From Pseudaeromonas sharmana (lineage in GTDB: Bacteria; Pseudomonadota; Gammaproteobacteria; Enterobacterales; Aeromonadaceae), in the NCBI RefSeq assembly GCF_042649925.1, contig NZ_JBHSAF010000001.1, positions 434,001 through 498,000 on the forward strand: a DNA stretch of 64,000 bases, written 5' to 3'. Both the position numbers and the translations under genes were made by a program. The stretch's first letter is position 1, and the number at the start of each line of letters is the position of its first letter. The notes under the pieces are model-generated. The model was not told the origin of the DNA. It searched no databases and saw only the letters and a program-made list of their open reading frames with translations. Positions 36,191 through 44,984 of the stretch are shown here, one piece after another.

Positions 36191-37219
36191 TTAACCGACA
36201 TACAGCGCCAGCCGCGTCAAGGCCTGTTCCCGGTGCGCATCGCCACAGCCCGGTGCCAGGTGTTGGCCGCCCAGCTCCAGCCCGTAGGCGGTGCCGCGCT
36301 GTTCCAGCTGCAGCACGGCATGGGTCAGGTAGCCGAGGCGCTCCTCGGTATGCTGGCCGGGTGTCATCTGCCAGCGCAGCCAACGTCCCTGTTCCGGAGC
36401 GCCGGCAAACGCCTTGCTGTGCCAGCCGCGGCCTTGTGCCAGTTGTTTCCACGCCACCCGGCTCAAGGGTTCGCCGGGCCGATAGGGTTGCAATCCGGCC
36501 AGTTCGCTCTCCGGACTGGCCTGTGCGGCGCGGCCTTGGGCCGGCGCTGTGTCCGTGGCGAGGCCATCGTCTGTCCCGGCGGCAGGCTCGCCAGGACCGG
36601 GATGCAGCACCGGTGTCCACGCCAGCGGGCGCGGATAGATCAGCCAGCGGCTGTCTGCGGCCAGCGAGGTCCAGCAGTGCAGCAGGCCCAACGGATAGTC
36701 GCTGCCCAGATGCAGGCGCCCCGGGGTCAGCCAGCCGCGCCGTCGCGGCTGGAAGAGGACGCCCAGCGTACCGCTGTCAAGGCTGCTGGCCAGCTCTTCA
36801 CCGGTCGCGTCGGCACATCGGATCTGCAGCGCATAGCGCGGTCGGTCGCTCTCGAGGCGCAATGCCAGCCGGGACACCTCGCCGACAAACCCCGCTGCCG
36901 TCGGGAGCAGGGTCAGACGTAAACCAGCCAGATTGCGGTAACAGTGGCCGACCACGGTGACAAACAGGCTGGCCAGCAAAAAGGCGAGGGCGAGGATCAG
37001 GTTGTTTTGATAGTTGGTGCCGAGCAGGAACAGCGCCAGCACCAGTGCCAGATAGAGCAGGCCGAGACGGGTCGGCAGAATAAACAGCTGGTGATGGCGC
37101 AACTGCCACTGCCGTGCCGGCGGCAGGCGCTTGTCCAGCCAGCGCCGATAGTAGCCGCGCAATGTGGCAAAGCGCGAGGGCGGCGGCGTGGCGCTGCTCG
37201 AAGGCCGCGTCATGGTCAC
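36191..37219 (-). CDS. DUF58 domain-containing protein
   Basis: 342 residues. Two adjacent membrane helices (about 50-90) are followed by a soluble region with the DUF58 core (YRPGEPLSRVAWKQLAQ). DUF58 proteins are regular partners of MoxR ATPases and may be a von Willebrand A-like substrate or adaptor. GTG 37219 overlaps the moxR stop by 4 bp (GTGA), implying translational coupling; ATG 37213 is the alternative. A Pro/Ala/Gly-rich insert (about 225-255) is unusually low in complexity. Confidence 0.9.
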   Translation of the reverse strand: MTMTRPSSSATPPPSRFATLRGYYRRWLDKRLPPARQWQLRHHQLFILPTRLGLLYLALVLALFLLGTNYQNNLILALAFLLASLFVTVVGHCYRNLAGLRLTLLPTAAGFVGEVSRLALRLESDRPRYALQIRCADATGEELASSLDSGTLGVLFQPRRRGWLTPGRLHLGSDYPLGLLHCWTSLAADSRWLIYPRPLAWTPVLHPGPGEPAAGTDDGLATDTAPAQGRAAQASPESELAGLQPYRPGEPLSRVAWKQLAQGRGWHSKAFAGAPEQGRWLRWQMTPGQHTEERLGYLTHAVLQLEQRGTAYGLELGGQHLAPGCGDAHREQALTRLALYVG

Positions 37220-38121
37220 TGCACCGGATCGACGCTGGCCAGCAGCGCCTGGCTGAAACTGGCCGGGCTGCCGATGGCCACCGGGCCACTGCGCATGCGG
37301 TGTTCGGCGACGGCGGCAAACACCGCCTGTACGTCATCGGGCAACACATGGTCGCGGTGCGCCAGAAAGGCCCAGGCCCGTGCCGCTGCCAGCAGAGCCT
37401 GGCTGGCACGTGGCGACAACGGGTTGGGTACCCGGCCCGGTTGCCGGCTGAGGTTGACCAGTGCCAGCAGGTACTCCAGCAACGCCGGCGAGGCGTTGAC
37501 GTTGGCCACCGCCTGCTGCAGTTGTAGCAACTGGTTGGCGTCCAGCAGTGGTGTAATAGGTGCATCTTCATGGCGTAACAGCATCTGCAGTTCGGCTTCG
37601 CGCTGCGGATAACCCAGCTCGATGCGCATCAAAAAACGGTCCAGCTGGGATTCGGGAAGCGGATAGGTGCCGGATTGATCCTGCGGGTTTTGCGTGGCAA
37701 TGACGAAAAAAGGCGCCGGCAGCGGTCGGGTGACGCCATCGAGCGAAATCTGGCGTTCGGCCATTGCTTCGAGCAAGGCACTCTGGGTGCGTGGGCTGCC
37801 GCGGTTGATTTCGTCAGCCAGCAGCACCTGGCAGAACACCGGGCCGGGGTGGAACACAAATTGCTGGCTGGCCGGGTCGAGGATCGACAGACCGAGCAGA
37901 TCGGCCGGCAGCATGTCCGACGTAAACTGCACCCGTTGATACTCGAGGCCGAGGATGGTGGCCAGGGCGTGGGCCAGCGTGGTTTTGCCCATGCCGGGCA
38001 GATCCTCGATCAGCAAGTGGCCCCGTGCCAGCAGGCAACACAGCGCGAGCCGGATCTCATCCGGCTTGCCAAGGATGGCTTGATTGAGGCGGGTCAGTAC
38101 CGGATCCAGCGACGGTGTCAT
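37216..38121 (-). CDS. MoxR family AAA+ ATPase
   Basis: 301 residues. Walker A LPGMGKTT near residue 47, Walker B FCQVLLADEINR near 105, sensor 1 VIATQNP near 145, and the MoxR-typical ESQLDRFLMR. A chaperone-like ATPase thought to act on the DUF58 partner. It is the first gene of moxR-DUF58-tgpA. Start at 38121 (MTPSLDPVLTRLN) fits the family; the upstream extension to 38160 is unlikely. It is divergent from the DUF2339 gene. Confidence 0.93.
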   Translation of the reverse strand: MTPSLDPVLTRLNQAILGKPDEIRLALCCLLARGHLLIEDLPGMGKTTLAHALATILGLEYQRVQFTSDMLPADLLGLSILDPASQQFVFHPGPVFCQVLLADEINRGSPRTQSALLEAMAERQISLDGVTRPLPAPFFVIATQNPQDQSGTYPLPESQLDRFLMRIELGYPQREAELQMLLRHEDAPITPLLDANQLLQLQQAVANVNASPALLEYLLALVNLSRQPGRVPNPLSPRASQALLAAARAWAFLAHRDHVLPDDVQAVFAAVAEHRMRSGPVAIGSPASFSQALLASVDPVQ

Positions 38122-38301
38122 GGCAGTGTCTCTTGGTAGTGTTTGCTGAATTATGAACACATTTTATCGCGACTGTCTGTGCTCATCTGTGTGAAGTGTC
38201 TGATTCATTTGAATATATCCTGCTTCGGGCTTGAGGTCATCGCCGGAACTGCCTAACCTGAAGCTCAATCTGCAGAGGGTGCAAGGCGCGGGGGTGAGGA
38301 G

Positions 38302-41139
38302 ATGGATGGCATCATTTGGCTGGGGTTGCTGGCGGCGGTCGTGATCCTGGTTGGTAGCTTCGGCGGCTTGCTGGCCATCGGTCGCTGCTCGGCGCTGGAG
38401 CAGGATCTGCGCAAACTGCGCCAGCGTCTCGAGGCGCTGGAGGCGCGCGTTGGCGTGCCTGTCGCAGCGGCTGCACGCCAGGACGCGCCGTCCCAGGCGC
38501 CGGCAGAGTGGCTATCCGGCACGGCACAGCCCACCGCATCGCCACCGCTTTCCCCACCTCTTATCTCTTCGCCGCCTATCTCTTCGCCGCCGCTCACTGC
38601 CACCACCAGCTCATCGCCAGTACCTGACCCGGCGCGCGACACAAACCCCGTGCCGGCCGCCATGGCTGCGGCAAGCGAGCGGGCGCCGGACGTGACCGCA
38701 GACGAGGCTCCCCCTGCGGCGGCGCCCAGCGCCCGGGTCCAACCGCATGCCGATGCTCTGCGTTTCGAGCAGGCGGTGGCCTCGCGTTGGCTGGTCTGGG
38801 TCGGTGGCTTGGCACTGGCGCTGGGGGCGGTCTTTCTGGTCAAGCTGGGCATCGATGAAGGGCTGTTCGGCCCGCTGGCGCGAGTCTGTGCCGGCCTGGC
38901 GCTGGGAGTTGGTCTGCTGGTCGGTAGCGAAGTCGTGCGCCGTCGCTCGGCGCCGCTGCCTGACAGCGAGCTGGATTATGTCCCTGCGGCACTGGCCGGT
39001 GGCGGTGTGGTGGCCGGTTACGCCAGCCTGTTGGCGGCCTTCGATCGCTATCAGCTGTTACCGGCCGTGCCGACCTTCATCTTGCTGGCGCTGCTCTCCT
39101 TGTCGGCGCTGCTGCTGGCGCTGCGTCAGGGACCTCTGCTGGCGGTGCTCGGGCTGTTTGGTGGCTACCTGGTGCCGGTACTGGTCTCTACCGGCCACGG
39201 TTCGCTGCCCGGACTGCTCGGCTATGTCGGCTTGATCTCGGCTGCGGGTCTGCTGTTGCAAAGTCAGGTGCAGCGCCGCTGGCTATGGTGGGGCACCCTG
39301 TTGGCCCACGGCCTCTGGCTGCTGCTGGTGCCGGAGCTGTATCAGGGCGAGCAGGGGTTCCTGTTTGCCTATCTGCTGGGCAGCCTGTATCTGTTTTGTG
39401 CCTTGCCGGCGCTGGGCTGGCGCTGGCAGTTGCGCTTCTGGCACTGGCCCTTGTCCTGGCGGCCTTGTCGCCCGGCGGTACTGGATGTGCACTGGGTCTG
39501 GCTGTTCGCCGGTTTGTTGTGGCTGGCGTGGATGCGCTGGCTGGCCATGCCGCTGCTCGGCTGGAGCATGCTGGCAGTCCTGATGCTGGCGGCGGCCTGG
39601 CTGGCATGGCGCAGCCCGGCATTGATGCTGTTGCCGCTGTGGTGTGGCCTGCTGCTGGTGTTGGCCACCCTGACCGCCAGCAGCCACTGGGGTTATCTGC
39701 CGGCGTTGAGCCGCCCCGAGCTGGCGTCGTCTGCGCTATGGGCGCTGTGGCGGCCGGCGATGGTGCTGGCCCTGTTGGCGGCCCTGCTGGCGTGGCCGCG
39801 GTTGCGGCACGGCCCGCATTGCGGTCTGTGGGGGAGCCTGCTGGCGGGGCTGCCACTGCTGGTGCTGGCGTTGATCTACTGGCGCCAGTCTGGCGTCGAT
39901 GCGCTGCTGGTGCGCGGCGACGGCGGGCTGTGGGCCGATGCCCATCTGCTGTGGCCGCTACAGGCATTGGGCTGGTTCCTGCTCTGCTCCTGGCTGGTCT
40001 GGCGTCATCAGTGGCCGCGTCTGGCGGCGCGAGTGGCCTTGCTGGCTGGCGGCCAGGCGGCGCTGACGCTGGCGTGCTGGATGTTCTTTGCCGAATCCAG
40101 CCTGACGCTGGCGCTGGCGGTGCAACTGGCCGCCTTGGCGCGGTTGGCGCAGCGTGAGGGGGACCTGATCCCGCACTGGCTAATCAAATTGCTGGCGATG
40201 CTGGTGGTCGGCCGTCTGTCACTGAACCCCTGGTTGCTGGAGTATCCGCTGCAGGGCGTCGCCGGAGTGCACTGGTCGCTGTACGGCTATGGCATTCCGG
40301 TGCTCTGCCTGTGGCTGGCCGCGCGCTGGTTGCCGTGGCGTCCCGGCCAGCAGACCCAACGCTGGCTCGAGGCGGGGGTCATCCAGTTGCTGACGCTGTG
40401 GCTGGCGGTGGAGGGGCGCTACTGGCTGACTGACGGCCAACCCTGGTCAGCCCCGTTCGGTCTGCTGGATACCGCGTTTCTCTCGGCCGGCTGGGGGGCG
40501 ATGGCACTGATTTATGGCTGGAAGAGCCGGCTGGGTGGCCCGCTGGCGGCGGTCTACCGCTGGGCGGCGCCGCTGTTGCTGGGCCTGATGCTGCTGCTGA
40601 CCACCTTCGGCTCCTCGCTGTGGTTCAACCCCTGCTGGCGTCCCGAGCCGGTCGGCAGTTGGCCGTTGCTGAACCTGACGCTGGTGGCCTGGGGCATGCC
40701 GACGCTGATCGCCCTGCTGGCGATTCGCCTGCTGCCGCTGCCGCGAGGCCTGGAGCGGCTGGTTGCCGGATTCGGCTTTGTCTGTGGCTTGCTCTACCTG
40801 ACGCTCATGGTGCGCCAAGTCTGGCAGGGGACCCTGCTCAATAGCCCCAGCCTGCCCAGTGGTGAGCAGTACAGCTACTCGGCGCTGTGGTTGCTGACCG
40901 CGGTGGTGGTGATGTGGCTCGGCGGGCGCTTTGGCCAGATGCGCTGGCGTCAGGCCTCGCTGCTGATTCTGCTGCTGGCGGTGCTGAAAATCTTCCTCTG
41001 GGACATGGCCGATCTGACCGGCCTGTACCGGGCGCTGTCGTTCCTCGGCCTGGGCTTGTGTCTGGTCGGGGTCGGCTGGTTCTATCAGCACAAGGTGTTG
41101 CCGGCTGCCCGCCAGCAGGTTTTGCCGCCGCTGGAGTAA
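38302..41139 (+). CDS. DUF2339 multi-pass membrane protein
   Basis: 945 residues. An N-terminal membrane helix (about 3-25), a short coiled coil, a Pro/Ser/Thr-rich spacer (about 60-150), and then some twenty or more hydrophobic helices beginning at RWLVWVGGLALALGAVFLVK. This is the DUF2339 family found in many Gram-negatives; function unknown, cell-envelope roles have been suggested. GTGAGGAG precedes the ATG closely. The gene ends LE-stop inside a 9-bp tandem repeat, so its stop codon is repeated in frame many times. Confidence 0.88.
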   Translation: MDGIIWLGLLAAVVILVGSFGGLLAIGRCSALEQDLRKLRQRLEALEARVGVPVAAAARQDAPSQAPAEWLSGTAQPTASPPLSPPLISSPPISSPPLTATTSSSPVPDPARDTNPVPAAMAAASERAPDVTADEAPPAAAPSARVQPHADALRFEQAVASRWLVWVGGLALALGAVFLVKLGIDEGLFGPLARVCAGLALGVGLLVGSEVVRRRSAPLPDSELDYVPAALAGGGVVAGYASLLAAFDRYQLLPAVPTFILLALLSLSALLLALRQGPLLAVLGLFGGYLVPVLVSTGHGSLPGLLGYVGLISAAGLLLQSQVQRRWLWWGTLLAHGLWLLLVPELYQGEQGFLFAYLLGSLYLFCALPALGWRWQLRFWHWPLSWRPCRPAVLDVHWVWLFAGLLWLAWMRWLAMPLLGWSMLAVLMLAAAWLAWRSPALMLLPLWCGLLLVLATLTASSHWGYLPALSRPELASSALWALWRPAMVLALLAALLAWPRLRHGPHCGLWGSLLAGLPLLVLALIYWRQSGVDALLVRGDGGLWADAHLLWPLQALGWFLLCSWLVWRHQWPRLAARVALLAGGQAALTLACWMFFAESSLTLALAVQLAALARLAQREGDLIPHWLIKLLAMLVVGRLSLNPWLLEYPLQGVAGVHWSLYGYGIPVLCLWLAARWLPWRPGQQTQRWLEAGVIQLLTLWLAVEGRYWLTDGQPWSAPFGLLDTAFLSAGWGAMALIYGWKSRLGGPLAAVYRWAAPLLLGLMLLLTTFGSSLWFNPCWRPEPVGSWPLLNLTLVAWGMPTLIALLAIRLLPLPRGLERLVAGFGFVCGLLYLTLMVRQVWQGTLLNSPSLPSGEQYSYSALWLLTAVVVMWLGGRFGQMRWRQASLLILLLAVLKIFLWDMADLTGLYRALSFLGLGLCLVGVGWFYQHKVLPAARQQVLPPLE

Positions 41140-41252
41140 CTGGAGTAACTGGAGTAACTGGAGTAACTGGAGTAACTGGAGTAACTGGAGTAACTGGAGT
41201 AACTGGAGTAACTGGAGTAAGTGGAGTAAGTGGAGTAAGTGGAGTAAGTGGA
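41131..41252 (+). repeat. 9-bp minisatellite carrying the DUF2339 stop codon
   Basis: Ten copies of CTGGAGTAA (41131-41220), then three copies of GTGGAGTAA (41221-41247) and a partial GTGGA. The first copy holds the last two codons and stop of the DUF2339 gene. In that frame every unit ends in TAA; the other two forward frames and all three reverse frames are open through it. Confidence 0.97.
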
Positions 41253-41411
41253 CGGCGCTGGCGCGGAGACGCCGCCGGACCCAGCCGGTGCTGGATGACG
41301 GCGGGAACCTGCGCCACCGGCGCGGGTCGAAGAGAAAAGGGTTCGTGCTCGGCTCGCGACGATGCGGCGCCGGCACGACAGGGCAAGGCCCCGCTGGGGC
41401 AAGGAGGAGCG

Positions 41412-41564
41412 ATGCGACGTCTGACCCGCTGGCGCGTCCATCGGCGCAAGGTGCGCCGCGCCACGCTGTTGCATGGCTGGCTGAGCCAGAATCACCTGCA
41501 TGTCGGCGTCGGCTTGCCGCCACGCCCGCCATCGCCGCTCATCGATCCCGTTACGGCCGACTAG
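41412..41564 (+). CDS. Small basic ORF (50 codons) with strong ribosome site
   Basis: MRRLTRWRVHRRKVRRATLL at the start, ending LIDPVTAD. A near-perfect Shine-Dalgarno AAGGAGGAGCG is directly upstream. The N-terminal half carries about a dozen Arg/Lys/His residues, so it could bind nucleic acid. It lies 57 bp before the LexA box of umuDC and outside SOS control by position. No family recognised. High GC makes chance frames common here, so support rests on the ribosome site. Confidence 0.45.
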   Translation: MRRLTRWRVHRRKVRRATLLHGWLSQNHLHVGVGLPPRPPSPLIDPVTAD

Positions 41565-41620
41565 CGACGGCCTCTGCGGCAGCGGCCGCGGTGCCTTGAG
41601 TTGTGGCCGAGTCAGCAATA

Positions 41621-41640
41621 TACTGTAAATAAATACAGTA
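41621..41640 (+). promoter_or_regulatory. LexA operator (SOS box) for umuDC
   Basis: TACTGTAAATAAATACAGTA, an almost perfect palindrome containing CTGT-N8-ACAG, the gammaproteobacterial SOS box. It is centred 27 bp before the umuD start, so LexA should repress the operon until DNA damage. Confidence 0.95.
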
Positions 41641-41657
41641 TATTGTCGAGGCATCTC

Positions 41658-42017
41658 ATGACGCAGGCACCGCGGATGACCGGCTTTCCTTCGCCGGCCC
41701 AGGATTTCATGCAGCAGGAGCTGAGTCTGGATCGGCTCTGCATGCCCCATCCCGAGTCCACCTTTCTGGTCCGTGTCGCGGCCGGCGGCGGTCACGGCTA
41801 CCCGCTGCAGGCCGGGGATGTGCTGGTGGTGGATCGCGCGCGCCTGCCACGGCGCGGCGACTGGGCGCTACTGGATCACGATGGCCAGTTCAGCGTGCAG
41901 CCGCTGCCCGCCACGGTGCCGTATGATGCGGCCGCTGACGATCCCGCCAGCCTCGGCAACAACTGCACGCTGTTTGGCGTCGTCACCTACCTGCTGCGGG
42001 CGGTGAGTGCGCCATGA
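41658..42017 (+). CDS. umuD: UmuD'-like protein lacking the autocleavage region and catalytic dyad
   Basis: 119 residues (E. coli UmuD 139). It begins MTQAPRMTGFPSPAQDF, at the position where E. coli UmuD' begins after self-cleavage (Gly-Phe-Pro-Ser-Pro-Ala). The regulatory N-terminal arm is absent. Aligned by eye from HPESTF to the VVD, the catalytic Ser60 is Gly44 (RVAAGGGHG in place of KASGDSM) and Lys97 is Gln81 (FSVQPL in place of FTVKKL). It should act directly as the accessory subunit of the UmuC polymerase, without RecA-stimulated processing. GAGG site before ATG 41658; ATGA overlap with umuC. Confidence 0.9.
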   Translation: MTQAPRMTGFPSPAQDFMQQELSLDRLCMPHPESTFLVRVAAGGGHGYPLQAGDVLVVDRARLPRRGDWALLDHDGQFSVQPLPATVPYDAAADDPASLGNNCTLFGVVTYLLRAVSAP

Positions 42018-43357
42018 GCCGCTGCTATGCGCTGGTGGATTGCAACAGTTTCTACGCCTCGTGCGAGCGGCTGTTTCGCCCGGATTTGCGCCAGCGGCCG
42101 GTGATCGTGCTCAGCAACAATGACGGCTGCGTGGTGTCGCTGAGCCGCGAAGCCAAGGATCTCGGCATCCCGATGGGGGTGCCCTACCACCAGATCCGCG
42201 ACTGGGCGCAGCAGCAGGGCGTCGCCGTCTTCTCGTCGAACTATGCGCTGTACGGCGATCTGTCGAACCGCGTGATGCGCACGCTGGAGCAGCTGGCGCC
42301 GCGCATCGAGATCTACTCCATCGACGAGGCGTTTGCCGATTTGGGTGGCATGCAGCGCTGGGATCTGACGCAGTGGGGGCGTCAGGTGCGGCAGACGGTG
42401 CTGCGCCATTGCGGCCTGCCGGTGTGTGTCGGCATCGCGCCAACCAAGACGCTGGCCAAGCTGGCCAACCATGTTGCCAAAGGGCAGCGCGCCCAGGGCG
42501 GCGGCGTCATCGTCTGGCAGCAGGCGGCACAGTGGCAGCCGCAACTGGCGCAGACCGAGGTCGAGGCGATCTGGGGCATCGGCCGTCGCCTGGGGCGTCA
42601 GTTACGGCTGCTGCAGATCGACAGCGCCGCCGATCTGGCTGCCGCCCACCTGCCAACGCTGCGCAAGCAGTTTTCGGTCAGCGTCGAGCGCATCGCCCGC
42701 GAGCTCAATGGCGTCGCCTGCCTGGGCTATGCGCAGATGCCGGCGGCGCGCGCGCAGATCCTCTGCTCACGCTCGTTTGGCCGTCGCCTGACGCAGCAGC
42801 AGGATCTGGCCGAAGCGCTATGCCACTTTGCCTGTCAGGCCGCCGAGAAGCTCCGCGCCCAGCAGCAGCGCTGCCGCGAGCTGACGATCTTCATCCGCAC
42901 CCATCCGTTCGCTGCCAGCGGCCAGACGCCGCGTCCGGCCTATGCCAATCAGGCTGCCTGGCGCTTTCTGGAGCCCACCGCCGACAGCCGCGATCTGATG
43001 CAGGCCTGCCACGCCCTGCTGGCCAGCATCTGGCGCCCCGGTTACCAGTACCTGAAGGCCGGCGTCATCCTGCGCGACTTCTACGCCGCCGGCAGCTTCC
43101 AGCCCGAGCTGTTTGTCCAGGCGCCACCGCGGCCGCGCAGTGCCGAGCTGATGCAGGTGATCGACCGCATCAACCGGCGCGGCGGCGCCCCGATCCGCTT
43201 CGCCGGCCAAGGGCTGGATCCGCAGTGGCAGATGCGCCGCGAACACCTGTCGCCGGCCTATACCACCGACTGGCGCCAGCTGCCGCTGGTCACGCTCGGC
43301 CCGTGCGCCGCCACGCTGATGCGGCGCTCGCCAGCCACCGAAAACCCAGTGCCGTAG
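42014..43357 (+). CDS. umuC: Translesion DNA polymerase V catalytic subunit
   Basis: 447 residues (E. coli UmuC 422). Y-family polymerase motifs: metal-binding Asp in CYALVDCNSFYASCERLF, YSIDEAF with the catalytic Asp-Glu, and the helix-hairpin-helix region IWGIGRRLGRQLRLL. The C-terminal little-finger domain is followed by a tail rich in basic residues. It copies damaged DNA together with the UmuD' subunit. Coupled to umuD by a 4-bp ATGA overlap and under the same LexA box. Confidence 0.95.
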   Translation: MSRCYALVDCNSFYASCERLFRPDLRQRPVIVLSNNDGCVVSLSREAKDLGIPMGVPYHQIRDWAQQQGVAVFSSNYALYGDLSNRVMRTLEQLAPRIEIYSIDEAFADLGGMQRWDLTQWGRQVRQTVLRHCGLPVCVGIAPTKTLAKLANHVAKGQRAQGGGVIVWQQAAQWQPQLAQTEVEAIWGIGRRLGRQLRLLQIDSAADLAAAHLPTLRKQFSVSVERIARELNGVACLGYAQMPAARAQILCSRSFGRRLTQQQDLAEALCHFACQAAEKLRAQQQRCRELTIFIRTHPFAASGQTPRPAYANQAAWRFLEPTADSRDLMQACHALLASIWRPGYQYLKAGVILRDFYAAGSFQPELFVQAPPRPRSAELMQVIDRINRRGGAPIRFAGQGLDPQWQMRREHLSPAYTTDWRQLPLVTLGPCAATLMRRSPATENPVP

Positions 43358-43466
43358 AACTCGGCACCCGCTGTGCGCCAGCGCGGGCAGGAGTGCAAAG
43401 CGGCGCCTCTGCTTTGGAGTACAATCAACCCCTTACTCTCTAGCGGAATGTTGAACGGAGACGACG

Positions 43467-43874
43467 ATGACGCAGCAGGTGCAGCAGCAGATCGGCAATG
43501 TGGCGCTGGTGGTGGAAAATTACGATGACGCGATAGCGTTTTATACCGACAAGCTCGGCTTTGAGCTGATCGAAGACACCGATCTTGGCAACGGCAAGCG
43601 CTGGGTGCAGGTGGCGCCGGCACATTCGACGGGCACCCGCCTGCTGCTGGCTCAGGCCAGCAACGCCGAGCAGGCGCGCTGCATTGGCCAGCAAGCCGGT
43701 GGCCGGGTTTTTCTGTTTTTAGAGACGGATGATTTCTGGCGTGACTACACGGCGATGAAAAGCCGAGGCGTCGAGTTCATTGAAGCGCCGCGCGCCGAAG
43801 CCTATGGCACTGTGGTGGTATTCAAGGATCTTTACGGCACCAAGTGGGATTTGCTGCAGCGTCGCTCCGACTGA
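43467..43874 (+). CDS. VOC-family protein (glyoxalase-like)
   Basis: 135 residues, two VOC modules. It starts MTQQVQQQIGNVALVVENYD. Segments typical of the extradiol-dioxygenase/glyoxalase-like group are AIAFYTDKLGFELIEDTDLG and VVFKDLYGTKWDLLQ. The first metal His seen in active VOC enzymes is Asn here (GNVALVV), so catalysis is uncertain. ACGGAGACGACG precedes the ATG. It is the last gene of the high-GC block before the AT-rich island. Confidence 0.9.
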   Translation: MTQQVQQQIGNVALVVENYDDAIAFYTDKLGFELIEDTDLGNGKRWVQVAPAHSTGTRLLLAQASNAEQARCIGQQAGGRVFLFLETDDFWRDYTAMKSRGVEFIEAPRAEAYGTVVVFKDLYGTKWDLLQRRSD

Positions 43875-44318
43875 TCACGTCACATCGCTATGCTACGTCC
43901 GGGGGCGCGTGCGGATTAAAAAACCCAAGCGCACGCACTTTTCCGGGTCGTTGCAGTTTCCACGCTAAAACGATTGCGCTAGCCTAGGGACTCAAAAAGC
44001 GCAAGGTGCCTGTTGGCGCTGACAGGTCGCGCCACCCTCCACCCATCGGCACTGTGACAGCCGCAAGTCAGGGGCGGTAGCCATGATGTTTGCCAAGCGT
44101 CGCTCGGTAACGGCCCAGGCTCCAGCACGTCCAGATGCGATCTAGACGGCCATTTTGCCGCCTATTCCGCCGCGAGTTGGCTCCACTGGAAAAACTGTGC
44201 AGGGATAACGGGATGGGAGTGCTATCTCTACGCGCGTTGGCGGAATAAATGGCGAGAATATTCAGAATATGTGGCATGCCGCCGCTTAAAAAAGGTTGTT
44301 ATATTCCTTGAGGTAGCA
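43875..44318. other. Left margin of the AT-rich island, no gene recognised
   Basis: About 440 bp. Composition moves from GC-rich to AT-rich. Short hairpins occur (GCCTGTTGGCGCTGACAGG near 44007-44025). Frames on either strand end within about 70 codons with no ribosome site or recognisable family. It could hold a decayed mobile element but I cannot support one. Confidence 0.5.
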
Positions 44319-44984
44319 ATGGACTATGTAATCGAAACTCTCAAATCTTTCAATGCCAAAATTGAGCGCTTAGAGCGTTCAGGCTTCGCAAAGAAATTTG
44401 AGAATGAAGTACCTGAGGTTATGGCTAAATTTGAGTCTCCCATTAATTTCCAAAGCCATGGTGACGGTAATTTTACTCTGGGCGGAAAAATTGAATCTTG
44501 GGTGCCTGATTACAACGAAGATGAAATCGACGCGGTAGTGTTAACTTATCGGGTTCTGACTCAAAACAATGACCGGATCTCCTTGGCTTCACTCGCTAAG
44601 ATATACAATTCCGATTGGTTCCCAGAAGAAGGCATGCAGAGATTTAACGAAGCCAGAGAAAAAGTGAATGAATATCTCGATTCTCCTGCAACAGTGTATT
44701 TCGAAGACGGCTGGATTACTATCCGTTCTCTCATGGATATAATAATCTATGGCGGCTTAGCTCATACCAACTTAAAAAAAGAAAGAATATTCAATTCATG
44801 GGTACGCTCGGGCGCTTCTGGTTTTTTCAAAGTAGAATTTATGGCTGCGCTCAAGTTTATGCTTTCATACTTCAAGTATTTCAAAGAACTAAATGAAGTT
44901 ACCATCCAAGTAATAGAATATAACAAGCAGCTAAACGCGGACTCCGGCGCTGTCGCGCCTCTGCCAGCACGTAGGTTGGGCTGA
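44319..44984 (+). CDS. Island gene 1: hypothetical protein, C-terminus inside a palindromic repeat
   Basis: 221 residues starting MDYVIETLKSFNAKIERLER after a TTGAGGTAG ribosome site. Soluble, mixed alpha/beta in appearance, with many aromatic and charged residues (WFPEEGMQRFNEAREKVNEY; WITIRSLMDIIIYGGLAHTN). The second half resembles a helical bundle and could relate to immunity-type proteins, but I recognise no family. The last residues (ARRLG-stop) are encoded by the left end of the 169-bp palindromic element, so the native C-terminus was replaced or extended. Low GC unlike the flanking genes suggests transfer. Confidence 0.75.
   Translation: MDYVIETLKSFNAKIERLERSGFAKKFENEVPEVMAKFESPINFQSHGDGNFTLGGKIESWVPDYNEDEIDAVVLTYRVLTQNNDRISLASLAKIYNSDWFPEEGMQRFNEAREKVNEYLDSPATVYFEDGWITIRSLMDIIIYGGLAHTNLKKERIFNSWVRSGASGFFKVEFMAALKFMLSYFKYFKELNEVTIQVIEYNKQLNADSGAVAPLPARRLG

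Noticed and set aside
40838..41795. Minus-strand frames with TPV, LLQ or SYS repeats over the 9-bp minisatellite
   Set aside because: All three reverse frames of CTGGAGTAA lack stops, so open frames arise automatically.
43981..44277. Transposase fragment at the left margin of the island
   Set aside because: The minus-strand 69-codon frame has no recognisable transposase motif; composition alone is not enough.
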